In this document: piece after piece, positions 52,644-61,870 of the stretch
Position numbering within the stretch: position 1 is the first letter of the stretch
Layout of the letters: the number at the start of each line of letters is the position of its first letter
DNA from: Acetobacteraceae bacterium
Lineage (GTDB): Bacteria; Pseudomonadota; Alphaproteobacteria; Acetobacterales; Acetobacteraceae
Length of the DNA: 64,000 nt
Assembly (NCBI GenBank): GCA_027482245.1
Contig: JAIXWG010000009.1
Location: forward strand, 1-64,000
Direction: 5' to 3'
Notes under the pieces: model-generated
The model's input: the letters and a program-made list of their open reading frames with translations, nothing else
Database searches by the model: none
Told to the model about the DNA's origin: nothing
Program-made: the position numbers and the translations under genes

Positions 52644-53998
52644 GCGGCGGTCTCCACGGGCGAAAAGTCGCGCATCTTGCCGGGGTTGAGCAGGCCGAGC
52701 GGGTCGGTCCGCTGCTTGAATCCGAGCTGGTCCCCGGGCACGCGACGGTAGTTGCTGCCTTCCTCGATGGTCAGGACATGCGGGTTGGCGATGCCGAGGC
52801 CCGCGGCCTCGAAGGCCGCGATGATCTCATACATCCGCGCCTCGCTGGTCCAGCGGATGACGGGCAGGGCGGACATGGTGATGCGACCGCCGAAGCGGAC
52901 GCATTCCGTGTGCATCCAGACCTCGTCACGGAAGGGGATGCGCACGGCCTCGATCGCCGCCAGCGTATCCTCGAAGGGGAAGCGGCATTGCAGGTAGCTG
53001 ACGCCGCGATCCTTCTTCAGCACCTGCAGCGTGGTGTGGTTCCAGCAGTATTCGTAGAAGGGCGTCTTGTCCGGGTCGCGCTCGGCCTCGACGGTCGATT
53101 GCTCCACCAGGAAGGTGCCGTTGTGGTCGCGGGCCAGGTCGCGCAGCGCGCGGAGGCCGGAGGGCGCGACCATGGTGAGCACCAGCGAATGGCCCGAGGG
53201 CACCTCATCCGCGATGGCGCGGAAGAAGGGCGGCAGCTGGCTGTCGAAGACGCCGCACATCTTCTTCGGGATGCCATCGGCGAAGGACAGCGCGAGGGCG
53301 AAGGCCGAGGCATCGGTGAACCGCTCGAACCCGATGGCGATGTCGCGCCATTCCTGCGCCGGCGTCAGCGGCAGGCGGATGCGCGTCATGATGCCCGTGG
53401 TGCCATAGGTGCGGTTGACCGGGGAGGCATCGTCGCCTTCCAGGTCCAGCACCACCGGCGGGTCCTGCATGGTGGCGACGCGGGCGCCGACGAGGTTGCC
53501 GCGTTCCCGCATCGTGCCATGGGCGATGCCGCCGACCCCCGCGCCGCCGCCGGCCACGAAGCCGCCGATGGTTGCGGTGCGCTTGGTGGAGGGCCAGAGC
53601 TTCAGCTCCCACCCCTGGTCGCGCGCCCAGAGGTCGAGGTCGATCATCTTCATGCCGCACTCGACATCGACGACGCCATCGACCAGCGCGACGGGCTTCG
53701 CCATCGCCGTCATGTCGAGGATGACGCCGCCTTCCAGCGGCACGCATTGCCCGTAATTGCCGGTGCCGCCGCCCCGTGTCGTGACGGGCACGCGCGCCGC
53801 GCGGCAGGCGGCCAGGATGCGCAGCACCTCGGCCTCATCCTTCGGGCGGGCGTAGAGATCGCCGGACTTGCCATCCAGCTGCTTCTTCAGGATGGGGCTG
53901 TACCAGTAGAAGTCGCGCGACTTCTGGCGCAGCAGCGCGCGGTCGCTGGACAGCTCGATGCCATCCAGCGCCGCGGCCAGGGCCGCCATGTCAGCCAT
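52640..53998 (-). CDS. FAD-linked oxidase (VAO/PCMH type), copy 2
   Basis: A 452-residue paralogue of the next gene downstream. FAD-binding TTRGGGTGNYGQCVPLEGG near residue 70, STKRTATIGGFVAGGGAGVGG, and C-terminal GLLNPGKMRDF. The ATG at 53998 overlaps the creatininase stop (53991-53993), showing coupling with that gene. The frame open upstream to 54187 is rejected since it runs over the creatininase gene. It may form a heteromer with its neighbour. Substrate unknown. Confidence 0.88.
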   Translation of the reverse strand: MADMAALAAALDGIELSSDRALLRQKSRDFYWYSPILKKQLDGKSGDLYARPKDEAEVLRILAACRAARVPVTTRGGGTGNYGQCVPLEGGVILDMTAMAKPVALVDGVVDVECGMKMIDLDLWARDQGWELKLWPSTKRTATIGGFVAGGGAGVGGIAHGTMRERGNLVGARVATMQDPPVVLDLEGDDASPVNRTYGTTGIMTRIRLPLTPAQEWRDIAIGFERFTDASAFALALSFADGIPKKMCGVFDSQLPPFFRAIADEVPSGHSLVLTMVAPSGLRALRDLARDHNGTFLVEQSTVEAERDPDKTPFYEYCWNHTTLQVLKKDRGVSYLQCRFPFEDTLAAIEAVRIPFRDEVWMHTECVRFGGRITMSALPVIRWTSEARMYEIIAAFEAAGLGIANPHVLTIEEGSNYRRVPGDQLGFKQRTDPLGLLNPGKMRDFSPVETAA

Positions 53999-54809
53999 GG
54001 GCGGAGGGCTCGTTGGCGAGGAAGGATTCCGCATCGAAGGCGGCGACCTGCGTCCAGAGCGCGGCCATGCGCTCCGCCGCGAAGTCCAGCAGCTGCTCCC
54101 CGATCTCGGCCGTGGCCAGCGAGGCATCGCCGACGGCGCCGGCGGGGTTGAGGTCCTGCGCCTGCCAGGCCAGCGGCGCGCCGCCATCAGGCGCCATGCG
54201 GGGCGCGACGTTAGACACGCCCTGCCAGCGCGACACGAAGTTCGTGGCCTTGTCCATGTGAACCAGGTGCGGCGTCAGCGCCAACATGACGCTCGTCTCG
54301 TCCCGGCCGGCATGGATGCCGTACTTGCCCTCGATCTCGTCCTTCAGCGCATCCGGCTTGCCCATGCGCGCCCACATGGCGTTCACGGCCAGGATGTTGT
54401 GCTGGATGCGGATGCGGCGGCAGGCGATGTCGAGGACGGAGACATTGCCGCCATGGCTGTTGACGATGACCAGGCGCTTGACACCGGCCCGCGCGACGGA
54501 GGCGCCCATGTCCGCCACGATCGCCAGCAGCGTCTCCGGCGTCGTCGTGATGGTGCCGGGGAAGCGGAGATGCTCGACCGAGCAGCCGACGGACTGCGTC
54601 GGCAGCACCAGCACGGGCAGGTCGTCCGGGATGACCTTCAGCGTCCGGGCCACGACGCCCTGGTTGATGGTCGTGTCCACGGAGACCGGGAGGTGCGGCC
54701 CGTGCTGCTCGATGGAGGCCACCGGCAGCACGGCGACGGTGTTGGCCGGCAGCGTCTTGAAGGCCGGCCAGGGCAGGTCCTGCCAGTAGCGGGTGGGGAG
54801 GGGGGCCAT
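53991..54809 (-). CDS. Creatininase-family amidohydrolase
   Basis: A 272-residue creatininase-family hydrolase. Metal ligands are expected at Glu34, His36 and Asp45 in SIEQHGPHLPVSVDT, with NSHGGN near residue 117 and a later Glu in GRDETSVM. Family enzymes cleave cyclic amides or formyl-amide bonds. It is followed (overlap of eight bases) by two FAD-linked oxidases and preceded by an NMT1-like binding protein gene. This suggests import, amide cleavage and oxidation of one nitrogenous compound, though the substrate cannot be named. Confidence 0.9.
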   Translation of the reverse strand: MAPLPTRYWQDLPWPAFKTLPANTVAVLPVASIEQHGPHLPVSVDTTINQGVVARTLKVIPDDLPVLVLPTQSVGCSVEHLRFPGTITTTPETLLAIVADMGASVARAGVKRLVIVNSHGGNVSVLDIACRRIRIQHNILAVNAMWARMGKPDALKDEIEGKYGIHAGRDETSVMLALTPHLVHMDKATNFVSRWQGVSNVAPRMAPDGGAPLAWQAQDLNPAGAVGDASLATAEIGEQLLDFAAERMAALWTQVAAFDAESFLANEPSAHG

Positions 54810-54832
54810 GGCAGGACCTTTCGTGGAAACGC

Positions 54833-55849
54833 TCAGGCCAGCCGGAGGTCGGTGGCCGGAGGGAGGTAGGACGGGTCGTAGATATCCGAGGCGGGCATCG
54901 GGCGCGAGATGCCGAAGGCCTCCCGCACCGCATCGATGCTGCGCTGCAGGCGGGGGATGTCCACCTGGCCGAAGCCGTTGCGGCGGACATGGTCGGTGAA
55001 GGTCAGGCGGTCCAGCGCCATGCGGAGGCGCTCCGTCTCCAGCGCCACATCGGTCAGGGGCTCCCGCCGGCGGAGGTTGGCGATGGTGGCGGCGGGGTCG
55101 CGCAGGCTGTCGTATTGCGCGCGGACCAGGCCGCGGATCAGCCCCGTGACGGCGCGGGGGTTGGCCGCGGCCCAGCGGCGGGTGGTGATCAGGGAGGTCG
55201 CGAAGAAATCCGCGCCGACATCGCTGTAGAGCATGGTGACGATGTCCTGCTCCGCCACGCCAAGGCCGCGGAGCGAGAAGATGCCGGAGGTGATGAAGCC
55301 CGTGATGGCGTTGGCCCGGCCCTGCACCAGCATGGGTTCGCGCAGCTGAGGCGTCACCGTGGTCCAGCGGACGCCGTTCGGGTCGATGCCCGCGGCCTTG
55401 GCGAAGGCGGGGAAGAGCTGCCGCCCGGCATCGGATTCGGGGCTGGCGAGGGTCTTGCCGACCAGGTCCGTGGGGGTGCGGATGTTCTCCCGCCGCAGGG
55501 TCATGATCGCCATGGCGGTCGCGTCATGGATGATGAAGGGGGTGAAGAGGTCACTCTCTGGCCGTTCCAGCCGCATGCGGATGGTGGGGTTCAGGTCCGC
55601 GACGCCGACATCATAGGCGCCGGCCGAGATCTTCACCGGCACGTCGCCGGAGCCGAAGCCGCGATCCATGGTCACGTTCAGCCCGGCTTCGCGGAAATAG
55701 CCGCGGTCCAGCGCCAGCAGGAAGGCGCCCTGCGGGCCCTGGAGCGCCCAGTCCAGCGTGAAGCGGACGTCGAGCAGCGACTGGGCGTGGACGGCGGGGG
55801 CGGCGAGGGCGGTGCCCAGCAGGGCAAGGGTGTGACGGCGGCGAAGCAT
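54833..55849 (-). CDS. NMT1/SsuA-type ABC substrate-binding protein
   Basis: A 338-residue periplasmic binding protein with leader MLRRRHTLALLGTALAAPAVHAQS and family segments FTLDWALQGPQGAFLLALDRGYFREAGLNVTM and GSGDVPVKISAGAYDVGVADLN. This fold binds thiamine precursors, sulfonates, taurine or similar small molecules. No cognate permease or ATPase lies beside it; the transporter at 57.9-61.7 kb has its own binding protein, so partner subunits are probably elsewhere. It heads the leftward creatininase-oxidase operon. Confidence 0.9.
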   Translation of the reverse strand: MLRRRHTLALLGTALAAPAVHAQSLLDVRFTLDWALQGPQGAFLLALDRGYFREAGLNVTMDRGFGSGDVPVKISAGAYDVGVADLNPTIRMRLERPESDLFTPFIIHDATAMAIMTLRRENIRTPTDLVGKTLASPESDAGRQLFPAFAKAAGIDPNGVRWTTVTPQLREPMLVQGRANAITGFITSGIFSLRGLGVAEQDIVTMLYSDVGADFFATSLITTRRWAAANPRAVTGLIRGLVRAQYDSLRDPAATIANLRRREPLTDVALETERLRMALDRLTFTDHVRRNGFGQVDIPRLQRSIDAVREAFGISRPMPASDIYDPSYLPPATDLRLA

Positions 55850-56077
55850 GGCTGTTCCCGGCAGGTTGTGGTTACGGCGCTGTTAGCAAGCACCGGCCGG
55901 GCGGTGCAGGGGTGAATTGCCCGCTGCGGCGCCGGTGACGCCTGGTTCTGCTCTTAGATCAGGCTGAATGCCATCGGGATAGGCGGTTTCGCGATGCCGG
56001 GGCGCGAATGGGTGCTTGCGCGGGGCGGGCGGGATTTGCACCTTGGGGGCCACATCGCCGCGAAAGGGCCTCCCCGG
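55850..56077. other. Divergent intergenic region, no gene seen
   Basis: The 228 bases between the divergent binding-protein and Rieske genes should hold both promoters. It includes an AT-richer stretch (TTCTGCTCTTAGATCAG near 55946). I see no convincing operator or RNA structure. Confidence 0.4.
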
Positions 56078-57097
56078 ATGCTCGCCACCGCCACCCCGCT
56101 GCTCAAGCGCTTCTGGTACCCCGTCATCCCCGTCAGCCATCTGCAGGACGGGCCCAAGCCCTTCCGGCTGCTGGGCAAGGACCTGGTCCTGTGGCTGGAC
56201 GGGGAGGGCAAGGCAGCCGCGATGGATGACCGCTGCTGCCACCGGACGGCCAAGCTGTCCAAGGGCTTCTACAGCAATGGCTGGCTCGCCTGCGGCTACC
56301 ATGGCTGGGAATTCTCGTCCGAGGGCCGCGTGATGCGGGTGCCGCAGCGCCCCGTGGACCGGCAGGGGCAGACCAACATGCGCGTGCCGTCCTACCGCGC
56401 CGAGATCCGCTATGGCTATGTCTGGGTGGCGCTGGAAGACCCGGTGTATCCGCTGCCGGAATTCGAGGAAGAGGACCTCGGCTTCCGCCGCATCGACGAG
56501 TTCTACGAGGTCTGGAACTGCGCCGGGCTGCGGCTGATGGAGAACAGCTTCGACAACGCCCATTTCGCCTTCGTCCACCGCGCCAGCTTCGGCGACCAGG
56601 GGCACCCGGAACCCGCGAAGCTGGAGATCGAGGAACACGCGGACGGCTTCATGATGATCACGGAGGTTCCGGTGCGGAATCCGGAGATCCAGAAGAAGGT
56701 GCTCAACATGGAGAGCGACACCACGGTCCGCCACATGAGCGGCCGCTGGTACGCGCCCTTCCTCCGCAAGCTGCGCATCCGCTACCCCAACGGCCTCAGC
56801 CACAGCATCGTCACCTGCGCGACGCCGATCGACGATGCGTCGTCCATGGTCGTGCAATTCGTCTATCGCAACGACACCGAGGAACAGGCGAAGGCCGAGG
56901 ACGTGATCGCCTTCGACCGCGTCGTGACGGATGAGGACCGCGACATCCTGGAGAGCACCGAATTCGACGTGCCGCTGGACCAGACGGGCATCGAGATGAA
57001 CATGCCGAGCGACCGCCCGGGCGTGCTGATGCGCCGGATGCTCGCGCGCATGATCGCGGAGCACCAGGCGAAGGTGCCAGCGGATGCGGAGGAGTAG
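56078..57097 (+). CDS. Rieske non-heme iron oxygenase, alpha subunit
   Basis: A 339-residue ring-hydroxylating-type oxygenase. The Rieske [2Fe-2S] ligands are Cys53, His55, Cys72 and His75 (DRCCHRT...ACGYHGW). The mononuclear iron site has ENSFDNAHFAFVH with His162 and His167. Length and architecture fit the single-component-alpha Rieske family (PaO/VanA-like and demethylase-type), which need a separate reductase. No reductase or ferredoxin is in the window. ATG 56078 follows the family N-terminus; the upstream in-frame ATG 55994 is less likely. It stands alone, facing away from the neighbouring operon. Confidence 0.92.
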   Translation: MLATATPLLKRFWYPVIPVSHLQDGPKPFRLLGKDLVLWLDGEGKAAAMDDRCCHRTAKLSKGFYSNGWLACGYHGWEFSSEGRVMRVPQRPVDRQGQTNMRVPSYRAEIRYGYVWVALEDPVYPLPEFEEEDLGFRRIDEFYEVWNCAGLRLMENSFDNAHFAFVHRASFGDQGHPEPAKLEIEEHADGFMMITEVPVRNPEIQKKVLNMESDTTVRHMSGRWYAPFLRKLRIRYPNGLSHSIVTCATPIDDASSMVVQFVYRNDTEEQAKAEDVIAFDRVVTDEDRDILESTEFDVPLDQTGIEMNMPSDRPGVLMRRMLARMIAEHQAKVPADAEE

Positions 57098-57105
57098 CGC
57101 CTAAC

Positions 57106-57202
57106 CCCCACCCCGACCCTCCCCGGAAGCGCGGGGGAGGGAGCAGGTTGAGCCGCTCTCGCCCCCTCCCCCGCGCTTGCGGGGGAGGGTCGGGGTGGGG
57201 GG
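57106..57202. repeat. Inverted pair of REP-like palindromes (REPIN-like)
   Basis: Copy B (57117-57141) and inverted copy C (57164-57189) of the palindrome seen at 51198-51223. Their outer flanks, CCCCCACCCCGACCCTCCCC starting at 57106 and its complement ending near 57202, make a long inverted repeat. The block fills the gap between convergent genes. No RAYT transposase gene is visible in the window. Confidence 0.75.
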
Positions 57203-57206
57203 CGGA

Positions 57207-57920
57207 CTACCGTCGAATCGTGAATATCCGCCCGAGGCTCGCCGCCGGGGTCGGGTCGATGCCGGCTGCGACCAGCGTGCCCCAGACGCCGACCGCGGCG
57301 CTGTCGAGGATGGGGATGCCGAACTCGGCCTCGAGCGGGGCCATCACCTCCCACCCCGGCAGGTTGGTGGACCACAGCAGGATCGCGTCCGCGCCGCCCT
57401 CTTGCGCCACCTCCCGCACCAGCGCGCCGATGCGGTCCGGGGTGAGTTCGGCCGACGCCAGATTGTCTTTCAGCCCGAGGCTGCGCACCGGGCCCAGCGC
57501 ACGGCCGAAACCGGCGGCGGCCTGCTCGGCATAAACCGTGTCGCCCGGCGTCACGAAGCCGATGCGCTTCGCGCCGAGCCGGTCGAGGAGCGTCGCCGTA
57601 TCCAGCGTCGCGGTGGTGGCGGGGCAGTTGGCGGCCTCGCTCATGATGGCGCAGAGCCTGCGGTCGGCATCCAGGCCAAGGCCCGCGCCGCGCGTGCCGT
57701 TCCAGCAGACGACGCCGACATTGGCATGGCCGAGCTGCCAGGCGGCGTGGCGATAGGGTTCCGTGTCGTAGCCATCCTTGGGCTGGCCGATCCCTGCCCC
57801 GTAATAGGTGATGCGCGCGACGCAGCTATCCACGCCGGGGAAGTGGCGCATCACGCCGGCAAGCGTGCGCTCCACCGTGCGGTTGGAGGAGGGCGTGATG
57901 GAACCGATGGCGGGCAGCAT
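57207..57920 (-). CDS. Asp/Glu racemase-family enzyme, second Cys replaced
   Basis: A 237-residue protein of the maleate isomerase/arylmalonate decarboxylase/Asp-Glu racemase superfamily. The N-terminal MLPAIGSITPSSNRTVE and the catalytic-region VVCWNGTRGAG (Cys72) fit maleate cis-trans isomerase-like members. The second catalytic Cys, usually in CTNL, is Ser184 here (LLWSTNLPGW). Single-Cys chemistry, as in some decarboxylases, is possible. The gene is last of the transporter operon: the ATPase stop abuts its ATG. It probably handles an acid in the same pathway as the amidohydrolase. Confidence 0.82.
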   Translation of the reverse strand: MLPAIGSITPSSNRTVERTLAGVMRHFPGVDSCVARITYYGAGIGQPKDGYDTEPYRHAAWQLGHANVGVVCWNGTRGAGLGLDADRRLCAIMSEAANCPATTATLDTATLLDRLGAKRIGFVTPGDTVYAEQAAAGFGRALGPVRSLGLKDNLASAELTPDRIGALVREVAQEGGADAILLWSTNLPGWEVMAPLEAEFGIPILDSAAVGVWGTLVAAGIDPTPAASLGRIFTIRR

Positions 57921-59017
<1,097 letters not shown>

Positions 59018-59021
<4 letters not shown>

Positions 59022-60067
59022 AGGGAGAAGATCCGGTTGAGGCGTTCCGTCCAGCCGGCGCGGCGCGCGTTGATGTAGGACCAGTCCGGCGTGAAGAGGC
59101 CGCGCTTGTCCATCTCCTCCACCGGATAGGCGATCCAGCGCGCGGTCTCCGGCGCGAAGGTGATGCCGGAGACGGGGGGCGAGGTGAGCGCGAATTCGGA
59201 CAGCCCCTTCTGCACGCCGGGCTCGATCATGCGGTTCATGAAGGCGACAGCCAGGTCCTGGTGCGGACCGTTCTTCACCAGCACCTGGCAGTTGGTGCCG
59301 GCGAAGCTGCCTTCCTTCGGGAAGGCCATGGTCACGGGCGCGCGGCGGTTGGTGTAGGGGTAGATGTACTTGGAGTACTCGACCAGGCCGATATCCGCCT
59401 GGCCCTGCGCGATCTCGTTCGCCGCCTGGATGCCGTCGCCGAAGATGTTGAGGATGTTGGGCCGCAGCGCGGCGACGCGGTCGAAGGCCTTGTCGATCTC
59501 GTACTGCGCCTCCGCGAAGGGCTTCCCCGTCTCGATCGCGGCGGCGACGATCAGGAATAACATGGACGGCGTGTTGTTGGGGCTGACCAGCTTCAGCTTG
59601 CCGCGGTAGCGCGGCTCCCACAGCTCCGCATAGCTTTCCGGCGGCCGCACGCGCGTGTTGTGGAAGATGCCGCCGAGCGAGATGCCGAGCGCGGTGCCGA
59701 AGCCTTCCTCGTACAGGAAACGCGGATAGAGGTTCGCCATGGCGGGCATCCGGTCCCGCGGCAGCTCGGCGATCAGCCCCTCGGCCTTGGCAATCGGGAT
59801 GGCGAGGTCGTCGATGAACATGACGGAGAAGCGCGGATTGTCCTTGGTGGCGCGCATCTTGGAGACGTTCGCCAGGGTGAAGCCTTCCTCGGGCAGCACC
59901 TTGCAGCCGAAGTCACGTTCGAAGGCCGGGATGATCTGGCGCTTCACGTAGTCGCCCTGCGCGCCGCCCCAGATGCCGACGCTGATCTCCCGCTGCTGCG
60001 CGGCCAGCGGCTTCACGAAGGGCGTGGCGAGGGCGGTGCCCAGCAGGGCGCGACGGGTCGTGTTCAT
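59018..60067 (-). CDS. PotD/FbpA-type ABC substrate-binding protein
   Basis: A 349-residue binding protein of the polyamine/iron-type (SBP_bac) family. Leader MNTTRRALLGTALATPFVKPLAAQ, then ISVGIWGGAQGDYVKRQIIPAFERDFGCKVLPEEG. The central RGKLKLVSPNNTPSMLFL and the Tyr/Trp-rich C-terminus are consistent. It lies between the permease and ATPase genes of one operon. Ligand unknown; polyamine-like amines or organic acids are typical of the class. Confidence 0.9.
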
Positions 60068-60085
60068 GCCTTGGGTCTCCTCAGG

Positions 60086-60880
60086 TCAGGACGCGATGCG
60101 ACGCACGCCGATGCCGAGGCCCTTCTCGATCAGCAGGACGAGGCCGAGCGCGAAGAAGACCATCAGCGCGGACAGCGCCGCGATGGAGGGATCGAAGAAC
60201 CGCTGGATGGCGGCGTAGAGGTAGAGCGGCAGCGGGAAGCTCCGCGCATCCGCGAGCCACATGGAGATGGCGAAATCGTCGAAGGAGATGATGAAGGCGA
60301 AGATCGCGCCGGCGGCGACGCCGGACCGGATCTGGGGCCAGATGACACGGAGGAACACCGCGACGGGGCCGGCGCCGAGCACCCGCGCCGCATCCTCCTG
60401 CGTCGGATCGGCCGTCGCCAGTGCGCCGGAGACGGAGCGCACGACATAGGGGATGCAGACGACCATGTGGCCGATCCACATCTGCAGGAAGGCGCCGCGC
60501 AGGCCGAGCAGGGAGAAGGTCTGCAGCAGGCCGACTCCCGTGACGAGCAGCGGCACCACCAGCGGCCCCAGCACCAGCGCCTGCACCAGGCCTCTCCCCG
60601 GGAAGCGCAGCCGCACCAGCGCCATGGCGCAGGGTATGCCGAGCGCCATGGCGCCGATGGTGGAGACCAGCGCCAGCTTCAACGAAACCAGCAGCGCCGA
60701 TTGCGCCTCCGGCTCCGTCAGCACGGCGACGTACCATTCGAGGGTGAAGCCCTCTGGCGGGAAGACGATGTAGGGCGTGTCGCTGATCGACATGGCGATC
60801 GGCACCAGCAGCGGTGCCACGATGATCGCCAGCAGCACGGCGGTGAAGATGCCGAGCGGCCAGGGGATGCGGTCGCTCAT
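60086..60880 (-). CDS. ABC permease (PotC type)
   Basis: A 264-residue inner-membrane permease with six predicted helices. The EAA-type coupling motif appears in DAARVLGAGPVAVFLRVIWPQI. SMSISDTPYIVFPPEGFTLEWY is the usual PotC periplasmic loop. It overlaps the preceding permease gene by four bases and is followed by the binding-protein gene. Confidence 0.92.
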   Translation of the reverse strand: MSDRIPWPLGIFTAVLLAIIVAPLLVPIAMSISDTPYIVFPPEGFTLEWYVAVLTEPEAQSALLVSLKLALVSTIGAMALGIPCAMALVRLRFPGRGLVQALVLGPLVVPLLVTGVGLLQTFSLLGLRGAFLQMWIGHMVVCIPYVVRSVSGALATADPTQEDAARVLGAGPVAVFLRVIWPQIRSGVAAGAIFAFIISFDDFAISMWLADARSFPLPLYLYAAIQRFFDPSIAALSALMVFFALGLVLLIEKGLGIGVRRIAS

Positions 60881-61749
60881 GCCTGCGCCCAGCGGTTGAT
60901 GCGCCGCCCGATGATGCCGATGAAGACCAGGTTCACCAGCAGCACCATGGCGACCAGCAGGCTGGCCAGCGCCGCGCCGAAGGGCCAGTCATGCAGCGTC
61001 AGCACCTGCTGTTCGATCAGCGTGCCCAGCAGCGGTGAGAAGTTGCCGCCCAGGATCTGCGGAGTCACGAAGGCCGCGGCGGTGAGGGAGAAGACCAGCG
61101 GCAGCCCGACGGCCAGCCCCGGCAGGCTGAGCGGCAGGATGATGCGAAGGAAGCGCTGCGCGGGCCCCGCGCCCGCCACCGTCGCGGCCTGCTCCGCCGC
61201 CGGCGGGATGCGCCCGATGGCGCCGGCCAGCGGCAGCACCATGAAAGGCAGGAAGACATGGACGGAGGCGATGAGCACCGCCCATTCCGTGTAGAGGATC
61301 GCCGGCGGATCCTCCCACCCCAGCCCCTGCAGCACCCAGGAAATCAGCCCGTTGCGGCTGAGGATCGCGGACCAGCCATAAGATCGGACGACGACGTTGA
61401 CGAGCAGCGGCGTCACCAGCACCAGGGTCACGGTGCGGGACAGCCAGGCCTGGCCGCGCGCCAGCACCCAGGCCAGCGGATAGCCGACGATGGCCGCGAC
61501 GATGGCGGCCGATGTCGCCATGCGGATGGTGCGCAGCAGGACGCGCCAGTAGAGGTCGGTCGCGAAGGCGCGGCGGTAGTTCTCCAGCGTCAGCCCATGC
61601 TGCATGACGCCGGCTTCCGTCCGCGCCCCGATGCCGAGGTAGAGGGTCTGTGCCGCCGGCAGCACGAAGCAGGCGAGCAGGAAGATCACGGCGGGGCCGG
61701 CGAGGAGCCAGCCAAGGAGGGCGGGCGAGAGGCGGGTTCGTGCTTCCAC
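60877..61749 (-). CDS. ABC permease (PotB type)
   Basis: A 290-residue permease, partner of the next gene. Hydrophobic N-terminal helix (LLGWLLAGPAVIFLLACFVLP), six helices in total, and the coupling motif EQAATVAGAGPAQRFLRIILPLSLPG. It heads the transporter genes, 121 bases after the amidohydrolase gene on the same strand. The gap 61750-61870 is plain. Confidence 0.92.
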   Translation of the reverse strand: MEARTRLSPALLGWLLAGPAVIFLLACFVLPAAQTLYLGIGARTEAGVMQHGLTLENYRRAFATDLYWRVLLRTIRMATSAAIVAAIVGYPLAWVLARGQAWLSRTVTLVLVTPLLVNVVVRSYGWSAILSRNGLISWVLQGLGWEDPPAILYTEWAVLIASVHVFLPFMVLPLAGAIGRIPPAAEQAATVAGAGPAQRFLRIILPLSLPGLAVGLPLVFSLTAAAFVTPQILGGNFSPLLGTLIEQQVLTLHDWPFGAALASLLVAMVLLVNLVFIGIIGRRINRWAQA

Positions 61750-61870
61750 GCGGGGAAGCCTAGACCCGCTTCAAGGGGGCGGTGGCGCCGAAGCGATCGT
61801 GAAAATCACGGTCCTGGACACGGATTGGCGCATCCGGTGGCAGAAAGGCGAGGTGCTGCCTGCGGAACGA

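Noticed and set aside
51198..57202. CRISPR or insertion-sequence ends
   Set aside because: The palindromes lack regular spacers, and no transposase lies between or beside them.
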